Shown one piece after another: positions 13,983-20,134 of a stretch of DNA of 20,134 nt (its first letter is position 1; the number at the start of each line of letters is the position of its first letter). The notes beneath the pieces are model-generated. The model saw nothing but the letters and a program-made list of their open reading frames with translations. It searched no databases and was not told where the DNA came from. Source of the stretch: Lactobacillaceae bacterium (GTDB lineage Bacteria > Bacillota > Bacilli > Lactobacillales > Lactobacillaceae); NCBI GenBank assembly GCA_031261865.1, contig JAISIV010000077.1, positions 1-20,134 on the forward strand, written 5' to 3'. The translations under genes were made by a program, and so were the position numbers.

Positions 13983-15397
13983 CAGATTGGAAAGAATTAG
14001 CAAATCAAAAAGCAGAAGCAATGATGACTGATTTATCTCAGTTAATTGCGATTCCTTCAGTTCGCGATGATAGCCAAGCCACTGAAGACGCTCCTCTAGG
14101 ACCTGGCCCTAAGGATGCATTGCTTAAAGTAATGGACATTTTTAAGCGCGACGGCTTCAAACATGAAAATTTGAAAAATATTGTCGGCTACGCTGAATAC
14201 GGCACTGAGGAGTCGGATGATAACTATGTTGCTTTACTAGGGCACGTTGATGTTATGCCTGCAGGTGACGGATGGGAAACTGATCCATTTACACCTGTTA
14301 TTAAAGATGGCCGTCTTTATGCACGTGGCTCATCAGATGATAAAGGTCCTACAATGGCCGCTTATTATGGTTTGAAAATCGTTCAAGAACTTGGGCTTCC
14401 TTTGAAGCACAAGGTCCGTTTTATTGTTGGAACTGATGAAGAAAATGACTGGACTGGAATGGATTACTATTTCCAAAATCAACCACAACCATTGCTTGGT
14501 TTTTCTCCAGATGCCGATTACCCAATTATTAACGGTGAAAAAGGGTTAGGCCAATATGTTTTGAACTTCACACCAACTAATTCTGGAAACATCGTTCTTG
14601 AAGAATTTACTTCTGGATTACGTACAAACATGGTTCCCGGAACTGCAAAGGCGGTTTTGAGTGGAAGTAATTTATCTCAAATTGCAGATGCATTTGCAAA
14701 CTATTTGAGTACAGATGAAAAGATTTCCGGTGATTCTCAATTGGCGGAAGACAAACTAACCCTTAATTTGGTCGGAAAACAAGCCCACGGAGCTTTCCCA
14801 GAACACGGAGACAATGCAGCTACTTATCTAGCTAACTTCCTTTCAGATTTGGATTTTGGTGGCGACGCTAAATTCTTCTTGGAATTAGTTGGTAAAACTG
14901 CTCATAAAGATCCTGAAGGTGTCAAGATGGGAATTGCTTCCGAAGATCCTGTGATGGGTAAGTTGTCATTCAACATTGGAATTCTTCGTTTTGTAAACAA
15001 TCAAGAAGGTTTAATTAACGTTAACATTCGTTATCCAAAATCAACTAATGGTGAAATTATCTTAGGCCAACTAAATGATGCCATTCCTGCAGGCTGGGAT
15101 GTTGAATTTGAAGTTCTTGGTCATAATCAAGAACCCCATTATGTTGATCCAAGTGATTCTGTAGTTACTACTTTGCTTGATATTTATCACACTCAAACTG
15201 GTTTGCCAGCTCATGACCAAGTTATCGGTGGTGGAACTTACGGCCGTTTGATGGAGCGAGGTGTTGCCTTTGGTGCTTTGTTCCCAGATGCCGAAGATAC
15301 GATGCACCAAGCTAATGAATATATGCGTATCGATGATTTGATTCGTTCAATGGCAATCTATGCTGAATCAATCTATAAGTTAGCAAATCTCGATTAA
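13979..15397 (+). CDS. pepV: PepV-type dipeptidase (M20 family metallopeptidase)
   Basis: The 472-residue cytoplasmic zinc enzyme cleaves dipeptides taken up by the cell or released from longer peptides. The M20 zinc-site motifs are present: His89 and Asp91 in GHVDVMPAGDGW, GSSDDKGP near 117-124 with the bridging Asp, GTDEEND near 151-157 with the catalytic and ligand Glu, an Asp in FSPDADYP near 175-182, and the C-terminal His in DTMHQANEY. A dimerisation-like lid domain with KQAHGAFPEHGDNA lies in the middle. Length and order match Lactobacillus PepV. The start ATG overlaps the flippase stop and has GAGG (13967-13970) eight bases upstream. Confidence 0.94.
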   Translation: MTDWKELANQKAEAMMTDLSQLIAIPSVRDDSQATEDAPLGPGPKDALLKVMDIFKRDGFKHENLKNIVGYAEYGTEESDDNYVALLGHVDVMPAGDGWETDPFTPVIKDGRLYARGSSDDKGPTMAAYYGLKIVQELGLPLKHKVRFIVGTDEENDWTGMDYYFQNQPQPLLGFSPDADYPIINGEKGLGQYVLNFTPTNSGNIVLEEFTSGLRTNMVPGTAKAVLSGSNLSQIADAFANYLSTDEKISGDSQLAEDKLTLNLVGKQAHGAFPEHGDNAATYLANFLSDLDFGGDAKFFLELVGKTAHKDPEGVKMGIASEDPVMGKLSFNIGILRFVNNQEGLINVNIRYPKSTNGEIILGQLNDAIPAGWDVEFEVLGHNQEPHYVDPSDSVVTTLLDIYHTQTGLPAHDQVIGGGTYGRLMERGVAFGALFPDAEDTMHQANEYMRIDDLIRSMAIYAESIYKLANLD

Positions 15398-15411
15398 TCT
15401 ATGAATAACAT

Positions 15412-15444
15412 TAACCCGAACCTCTTGGTTCGGGTTATTTTTTT
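15412..15444 (+). terminator. Intrinsic terminator after pepV
   Basis: A perfect 11-bp stem, TAACCCGAACC (15412-15422) with GGTTCGGGTTA (15427-15437), encloses TCTT and is followed by seven Ts. It isolates the dcw operon from pepV. Confidence 0.92.
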
Positions 15445-15470
15445 GCCAATTTATTGAAATTTAATATTTA

Positions 15471-15511
15471 GTGGATGAAAAGTGGAGCGAAGTGGGGAAT
15501 CGTGGTAGACT
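15471..15511 (+). promoter_or_regulatory. MraZ operator: four GTGG repeats over the dcw promoter
   Basis: GTGG occurs at 15471, 15482, 15492 and 15502, an 11-10-10 helical-turn spacing that matches the direct repeats bound by MraZ in other bacteria. The last repeat overlaps an extended -10: TG at 15503-15504, one base, then TAGACT (15506-15511). Bound MraZ would block this promoter, giving autorepression. A second possible -35 (TTGAAA, 15454-15459) lies upstream without a matching -10. Confidence 0.75.
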
Positions 15512-15539
15512 TTTTGTATTGATTAAGAAAGGAGAATGG

Positions 15540-15971
15540 ATGCTGATGTTTATGGGTGAGTACAATCACACGATTGATGAAAAATCTCGCCTTATCATCC
15601 CTTCGAAGTTTCGAAATCAATTAGGCGATACATTTGTCGTCACACGGTGGATGGAAAATTCACTATTTGCTTTTCCAAGTACGGAATGGAAAAAATTTGA
15701 AGAAAAGTTGTCCAATTTACCCCTCGGCGGAAAAGATGCGAGAGCATTTAGGCGTTTCGTAATGGCTGGGGCCACTGAAACTGAATTCGATAAACAAGGT
15801 CGAATTGTCATTCCTCAAAATTTGCGAGAGCATGCTCAATTACAAAAAGATGCTGTCATTACCGGATCCGGCAACGGCTTTGAAATTTGGAGCAAGGAAA
15901 ACTGGGAGCAATACACTTCTGGTGTGGCTGAAAAGTTCGATGACATTGCTGAAAGTTTGGTGGATTTCTAA
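15540..15971 (+). CDS. mraZ: MraZ, transcriptional regulator of the dcw cluster
   Basis: The 143-residue DNA-binding protein is built of two SpoVT/AbrB-like halves. The first carries FMGEYNHTIDEKSRLIIPSK and the second TEFDKQGRIVIPQNLREH, both with the family's D-K-x-R-x-x-x-P pattern. MraZ forms rings that bind GTGG direct repeats upstream of its own gene, and those repeats are present here. I chose ATG 15540 because AAAGGAG (15528-15534) lies five bases before it; ATG 15546 is possible. The longer reading from 15471 would translate the operator and is rejected. Its stop overlaps the rsmH start by one base (TAATG). Confidence 0.95.
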   Translation: MLMFMGEYNHTIDEKSRLIIPSKFRNQLGDTFVVTRWMENSLFAFPSTEWKKFEEKLSNLPLGGKDARAFRRFVMAGATETEFDKQGRIVIPQNLREHAQLQKDAVITGSGNGFEIWSKENWEQYTSGVAEKFDDIAESLVDF

Positions 15972-16906
15972 TGGAAGATTATGGACATGTAACCGTTTTA
16001 TTGAATGAAGCCGTTGACTTATTGGATGTCGACCCGACTGGCGTTTACGTTGATGCGACTTTAGGTGGTGGCGGACACACGTCGAAGATTCTTTCGAAAA
16101 TTACTACTGGAAAACTTTATAGTTTCGATCAAGATTTAAACGCAATCCAATTCAACCAACAACGTTTTAAAGACGAAATTGCGTCTGGAAAACTAACCTT
16201 AATTCATTCCAATTTCGCAAATTTGAAATTTGAATTGAATGAATTAGGCGTTGAAGAAATTAACGGAATTCTGTTTGACCTAGGAGTCTCTTCGCCTCAA
16301 TTTGATGACGAAGATAGAGGTTTCAGTTACCGCTTCGATGCCAAATTGGACATGAGAATGGACCAAAACCAGAATTTAAGTGCATATCAAGTGGTGAATG
16401 ATTATCCACTGGCTAAATTAACTAGTATTATCGAACACTACGGTGAAGATAAATTCGCAAAAGCTATCGCAAGAAATATCGTCGCTAATAGGCCCATTGA
16501 AACAACCTTCCAACTTGTTGATGTTATTCGTAATTCCAAGCCTGAAAAAGTTCTTCACACAAAAGGACATCCGGCAAAGCAAGCTTTCCAAGCAATTCGA
16601 ATTGAAGTTAATGCCGAGCTTGATGTTTTAAAAAAAGCTTTAGAACAAGGTTCAGAAATTTTGAAGAAGAACGGTCGTATGAGTGTGATCACATTCCACT
16701 CATTAGAAGACAGAATTGTAAAAAGATTCTTTGTCGATTTGTCGACGCCGCTAAAGTTGCCCAACGGAATCCCTGTATTAGATAAAGACAACCAAGCAGA
16801 TTTCAAAAATTTGACGAATAAACCAATTTTATCGACACCTGAAGAATTAGAAATAAATCACCGCGCAGCCAGCGCTAAATTAAGAGGAATTGAAAGGATT
16901 AAATAA
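15971..16906 (+). CDS. rsmH: 16S rRNA (cytosine-1402-N4)-methyltransferase
   Basis: The 311-residue enzyme uses SAM to methylate N4 of C1402 in the decoding region of 16S rRNA. The SAM-binding motif VYVDATLGGGGHTSKIL is at residues 25-41. Family signatures follow: FDLGVSSPQFDDEDRGFSYR near 101-120, KQAFQAIRIEVNAEL near 203-217, and ITFHSLEDRIVKRFF near 240-254. Length is typical. It begins inside the mraZ stop codon and ends one base before the ftsL start, so it is co-translated within the dcw operon, its usual place in Gram-positives. Confidence 0.97.
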   Translation: MEDYGHVTVLLNEAVDLLDVDPTGVYVDATLGGGGHTSKILSKITTGKLYSFDQDLNAIQFNQQRFKDEIASGKLTLIHSNFANLKFELNELGVEEINGILFDLGVSSPQFDDEDRGFSYRFDAKLDMRMDQNQNLSAYQVVNDYPLAKLTSIIEHYGEDKFAKAIARNIVANRPIETTFQLVDVIRNSKPEKVLHTKGHPAKQAFQAIRIEVNAELDVLKKALEQGSEILKKNGRMSVITFHSLEDRIVKRFFVDLSTPLKLPNGIPVLDKDNQADFKNLTNKPILSTPEELEINHRAASAKLRGIERIK

Positions 16907-16907
16907 T

Positions 16908-17240
16908 ATGGCAGCTAATACATTTTCGAACGTAAATATTCCAATGGAGAAAACACGTAAAACTTCATTTAAGTTTTATCGAAAAGACTGGCAATTATTT
17001 TTCTCTTTCGTTGCTATGCTGGCCCTTGTTATTGCAGGACAAATCTTTCTAACTTCCAATTTAAGCAGCGTTAATTCAGCACTTGATACTCAACAAAAAA
17101 TTACCTCTAATCTTAAGGAAAAAAACGATAAATTAACTCAAAAAATCGCCAACAAAACTAATCTTTCAGCTCTACAAAGTTACGCTGATAAGAATGGTAT
17201 GGAAAATAATGAGGAAAACGTGCAAAATATTAATAAGTAA
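16908..17240 (+). CDS. ftsL: Cell division protein FtsL
   Basis: The 110-residue bitopic membrane protein has a cytoplasmic N-tail of about 33 residues, one transmembrane helix (LFFSFVAMLALVIAGQIFL) and an extracellular coiled coil (SSVNSALDTQQKITSNLKEK and onward). FtsL pairs with DivIC/FtsB and DivIB in the divisome. FtsL sequences are poorly conserved; the call rests on topology, size and position between rsmH and the PBP gene. ATG 16908 has AAAGGA nine bases upstream. A TTG six codons earlier is a possible but less likely start. The stop overlaps the next start (TAATG). Confidence 0.9.
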   Translation: MAANTFSNVNIPMEKTRKTSFKFYRKDWQLFFSFVAMLALVIAGQIFLTSNLSSVNSALDTQQKITSNLKEKNDKLTQKIANKTNLSALQSYADKNGMENNEENVQNINK

Positions 17241-19339
17241 TGAATGCACGTCAACAAAAAAAAATAGTTTTAAAAAATAGCAAAAATTCCACACGCGCTT
17301 TAATGATAATGAGTGCGGTTTTTTTGTTTTTCTTACTTTTCACTTTTTTTCAAATCGGTGTGCTTCACTATGCTAAAGGCCGACAAATCGCCACATCAGA
17401 TGTAACTCGTTTTATTGATTCGACTTCGAATCAGCCAACTAGAGGGACCATTTATTCAGCTAATGGCGAACCATTGGCCGAGGAATCAAATACGTATGAC
17501 TTGTATGCCGTTTTAGATAGTAAAGAGACCAAAGGATATGTTAAAGATAAAGAGGAAACCGCTAAAAAATTAGCTAAGTTACTCGATATTAAAGAATCGT
17601 ATGTCTTAAAACAACTACAAACTAAAAACGTTTATCAAGTCGAATTTGGGAATAAGAGCAGAAATCTAAGTATCGCCGAATACGAAAAAATTAAAAAAGA
17701 AAAAATCCCAGGGATCGGTTTCCAAAAAAATCAGTCTCGTTTTTATCCAAATGGCGAATTTGCCTCTCATCTAATCGGTTACACAAAAAAATCTGATGAT
17801 CTCGCTTCTCCTCAAGTTCAAGGCGTAATCGGTGTCGAACAATCTTATAACAAATATCTATCTGGCTCAATCAAACCGAATAAAGATCCGAATGCTTTGG
17901 CGACTTCTGTTACAAGCAACGGTGATGATGTGAGATTGACAATTAACACGGATATTCAACAACTCGTAGAAAGTACCACTGAACAAGTGAGTAAAGATAT
18001 CCAGCCTAAACAAATGTTGACCGTTGTTATGGATGCTAAAACGGGAGCGATAATTGCTGGATCTCAAAGACCAAGTTTTAACGGAAATACCGGAGAAGGT
18101 TTGTCTGATATGTGGAGCTCTTTACTATATCAAGGAGCTTACGAACCAGGTTCTACTATGAAGACGTTTGTTTTAGCCACGGCGGCAAATGAAAACTCGT
18201 GGAAGCCTCAAGATACTTTTTTATCTGGTAATTTGTCGATTGCCGGCGGAAAAATTACCGATTCCTCTCAAGGACAAGGAGTAATTACTTATCAACGTGG
18301 TTATGAATTAAGTTCAAACGTTGGTTTTTCTTTATTGGAACAAAAAATCGGCAATCAAAAATGGATTAATGCCCTAAAAAAATATGGGTTTACCAAACAA
18401 CCCAAGGGTGATTTTGATGCCATGGATGGCGGATCTTTGAATACTGATTCTCCGTTTTCGATTATTAATTCCGCTTTCGGACAGGGAATAACAGTAACTC
18501 CTTATCAACTTTTAAAGGGTTATAGCATGTTTGCAAACGACGGTAGAGAAGTCGAACCTTACATTGTTGATTCGGTTTCAAAAGACAATAAAGTCGTCTA
18601 CCAACACCAGGTAAAGCTTTCTAAGAAGTTGATTTCTACTAGTGCTGTAAAGCAAACGACTGATTCGATGAAAGATTTAGTTAGTGCTGAAGGTTCAACC
18701 GGAAAAGCATTTGATATTTCCGATGAAGGATATCAAGTCATGGGAAAGACAGGTACTTCTCAAATTGCTAAAAACGGTGAATATGAGGATGGTTTTCTTA
18801 ATTCAACATTCTCAGTAATGTTGATGGCTCCGGCGGATGAACCAAAATATATCGTTTATACCTACATCATGCAACCTAAAACAGTGATGGATAATTCGAT
18901 GACTAAGACTCTGCAATTCGTCATGAATCCTCTAATGAAGAAACTGCTAACTAATATTGATTCGTCTGCAATCAAAACACCTTCTACGATTCGAGTGGTT
19001 CCTGATTTTCAAGATATGGAAACAGCTGCAGCCAAAAATTTGGTTGGCTCCTTAGATTTGGATTATGTTCTAATTGGTGATGGCGACAAAATCGTCAAAC
19101 AATCGATCAACCCTGATTCTAAAATCGTTTCGAATAGCCGTTTAATGTTGGTTACCAATTCACTGAAAAATATTACGGTGCCCGATTTTAAGGGTTGGAC
19201 TACTCGTGACATTATCGCTTATTCGAAATCAAGTGGTATCCAAATCAATATGAACGGTAATGGGTTTGTCGACTCGCAAAACGTTGATCCCGGAACTAAA
19301 ATCGATCAAAATCAAACAATTGAGGTTAACTTAAAATGA
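17240..19339 (+). CDS. Class B penicillin-binding protein with two PASTA domains (PBP2X/FtsI-type)
   Basis: The 699-residue septal transpeptidase cross-links peptidoglycan outside the membrane. It has a basic cytoplasmic tail, one membrane anchor near residues 19-41 (ALMIMSAVFLFFLLFTFF), a PBP dimerisation domain (about 55-210) with the TRGTIYSANGEPLAE motif, and a transpeptidase domain. The domain has active-site Ser305 in STMK (305-308), SSN at 358-360 and KTGT at 503-506. Two PASTA domains follow at about 586-641 and 645-699, a layout typical of PBP2X in lactic acid bacteria and streptococci. The start overlaps the ftsL stop and the stop overlaps the mraY start, so translation is coupled on both sides. 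In streptococci this gene is called pbp2X; I leave the symbol open. Confidence 0.95.
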   Translation: MNARQQKKIVLKNSKNSTRALMIMSAVFLFFLLFTFFQIGVLHYAKGRQIATSDVTRFIDSTSNQPTRGTIYSANGEPLAEESNTYDLYAVLDSKETKGYVKDKEETAKKLAKLLDIKESYVLKQLQTKNVYQVEFGNKSRNLSIAEYEKIKKEKIPGIGFQKNQSRFYPNGEFASHLIGYTKKSDDLASPQVQGVIGVEQSYNKYLSGSIKPNKDPNALATSVTSNGDDVRLTINTDIQQLVESTTEQVSKDIQPKQMLTVVMDAKTGAIIAGSQRPSFNGNTGEGLSDMWSSLLYQGAYEPGSTMKTFVLATAANENSWKPQDTFLSGNLSIAGGKITDSSQGQGVITYQRGYELSSNVGFSLLEQKIGNQKWINALKKYGFTKQPKGDFDAMDGGSLNTDSPFSIINSAFGQGITVTPYQLLKGYSMFANDGREVEPYIVDSVSKDNKVVYQHQVKLSKKLISTSAVKQTTDSMKDLVSAEGSTGKAFDISDEGYQVMGKTGTSQIAKNGEYEDGFLNSTFSVMLMAPADEPKYIVYTYIMQPKTVMDNSMTKTLQFVMNPLMKKLLTNIDSSAIKTPSTIRVVPDFQDMETAAAKNLVGSLDLDYVLIGDGDKIVKQSINPDSKIVSNSRLMLVTNSLKNITVPDFKGWTTRDIIAYSKSSGIQINMNGNGFVDSQNVDPGTKIDQNQTIEVNLK

Positions 19340-20134
19340 TATACCTAGCAATCGCAATTTCTTTTTTGGCGACAATTAGCATTTACCCTTTTTTCATAAA
19401 ATACCTAAAAGCTAAATCGGCGGGTGTTTCGACTAAATGGTATGAAAGACAAGAGCAAAATGAGAAAAATGGTACTCCCGTGATGGGCGGGCTAGTTTTT
19501 CTTGCCGTCGCTTTAGTTGTTGCAATTGTCTTAGGACTAGGCACTAATACGTTGACTGAGATGTATCCTTTGATCGTAGCTACAATCGGTTTCGGTTTTA
19601 TCGGTTTGGTTGATGATATTGAAAAAATTATCCCCGATGATGCATCGCGTAATTCTTTTGTCCTACGATTCAGTGATTTTTTTAAAAAACGAGCAGAAAA
19701 AAAAGGGTACGACTGGGGTAAAGGACTTACACCTCCAGCTAAGTTGACTTTGCAGATTACATTTTCTGCAATTTCTGCGGCTTTGGTACTGGTTTACGCA
19801 CCTCATAGTTCTTTTAATTTAATCTTCACTTTAATTTATTTCGCCTTTAGTCTCGTTTGGATTTTAGGTTTTTCAAATGCCACAAATATAACTGACGGCT
19901 TGGATGGCTTGCTAACTTCACTTTCTATTTTTTCTTTTTTGGCATTCGTCTTTGTAATTGCTAAATCTCCTGATGCTCAGCAACATCTCGGTTTAATGTA
20001 TTTTGACTTGTTGTTGATTACAAGTCTTTTAGCTTTTCTTTTCTTCAATAAACCTAAAGCACAAATTTTTATGGGTGACACTGGTTCGTTAGCTCTCGGG
20101 GCACTTTTAGCTGTTAACTCTTTGGTAATTCAAA
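19336..20134 (+). CDS. mraY: Phospho-N-acetylmuramoyl-pentapeptide transferase, 3' end outside the window
   Basis: The polytopic membrane enzyme links UDP-MurNAc-pentapeptide to undecaprenyl phosphate, forming lipid I. The first 266 codons are present. Motifs are GTPVMGGLVF near residues 47-56, the catalytic aspartates in GLVDDIEK, NATNITDGLDGL (nucleotide and metal site) and MGDTGSLALG near the end. Between VDDIEK and the usual GLTxxxKL stretch lies a polar, charged segment (DASRNSFVLRFSDFFKKRAE and beyond) about 25 residues longer than in the relatives I know, on the cytoplasmic catalytic side. The start ATG overlaps the PBP stop (ATGA), with GAGG at 19322-19325. The sequence runs off the window without a stop. 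Confidence 0.95.
   Translation, partial: MIYLAIAISFLATISIYPFFIKYLKAKSAGVSTKWYERQEQNEKNGTPVMGGLVFLAVALVVAIVLGLGTNTLTEMYPLIVATIGFGFIGLVDDIEKIIPDDASRNSFVLRFSDFFKKRAEKKGYDWGKGLTPPAKLTLQITFSAISAALVLVYAPHSSFNLIFTLIYFAFSLVWILGFSNATNITDGLDGLLTSLSIFSFLAFVFVIAKSPDAQQHLGLMYFDLLLITSLLAFLFFNKPKAQIFMGDTGSLALGALLAVNSLVIQ

Noticed and set aside
15471..15539. N-terminal extension of MraZ from a GTG at 15471
   Set aside because: The extension would translate the MraZ operator and promoter. The Shine-Dalgarno and family length both support ATG 15540.
16890..16907. TTG start for FtsL inside rsmH
   Set aside because: ATG 16908 has a better ribosome site and removes the overlap with the rsmH end. The TTG cannot be fully excluded.
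1..20134. Insertion sequences, CRISPR repeats, att sites, defence or phage genes
   Set aside because: Both strands were read for transposase-like frames, repeated units and integrase-type genes near the tRNAs. None was found, and every large frame is accounted for by the genes listed.

Overview
The window reads as one chromosomal segment of a low-GC Gram-positive bacterium, most likely a lactic acid bacterium of the Leuconostoc/Oenococcus group. The basis is indirect: PepV dipeptidase, two fermentative-type alcohol dehydrogenases, a tRNA-dependent T-box in front of leuS, a Firmicute-type division/cell-wall (dcw) cluster, and AT-rich codon use. The genus is an inference and cannot be proved from the sequence alone. 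No insertion sequence, prophage, CRISPR array or obvious foreign island is visible.

Layout. Bases 1-240 hold the end of a tRNA-Ile(GAU) gene and a complete tRNA-Ser(GCU), each with its own intrinsic terminator. A HAD phosphatase (286-1107) follows, convergent with an orphan membrane protein (1131-1943, minus). A SAM-responsive leader (1986-2108) precedes metK. Then come an iron-type alcohol dehydrogenase (3386-4573) and a zinc-type alcohol dehydrogenase (4716-5849). The promoter of the zinc-type gene is bracketed by a perfect 10-bp inverted repeat whose arms look like Rex half-sites. A second orphan membrane protein (5997-6806) and an MscS-type channel (6979-8016) follow, with a convergent VOC-fold protein (8017-8394, minus). 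Next are a miniature YbjQ-like protein (8448-8666), the frameshifted remains of a small membrane-protein gene (8667-8817), and the leucine T-box plus leuS (8822-11501). A DUF2785-like protein (11544-12260) stands alone. A lipid II flippase-like MOP transporter (12306-13982) overlaps pepV (13979-15397). The window closes with the start of the dcw cluster: mraZ, rsmH, ftsL, a PASTA-containing class B PBP, and mraY, which runs off the end.

How the parts work together. The right end is a tightly overlapping operon for septal peptidoglycan synthesis. It appears to be driven from one promoter overlapped by four GTGG repeats, the expected MraZ operator. Two central genes are controlled by RNA switches with complete terminator/antiterminator logic: SAM for metK and uncharged tRNA-Leu for leuS. 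The two dehydrogenases are adjacent but separately promoted, and only the second shows the redox-type operator. Five single genes lack a Shine-Dalgarno sequence and instead have a -10-like hexamer close before the ATG, suggesting leaderless mRNAs.

Most content is conserved housekeeping. I see no strong case for a wholly new multi-gene system. The points most worth a second look are the SAM leader that seems to lack helix P4, the recurrent leaderless starts, the Rex-like inverted repeat, the miniature YbjQ with the broken gene behind it, and an extra stretch in the catalytic-side loop of MraY.
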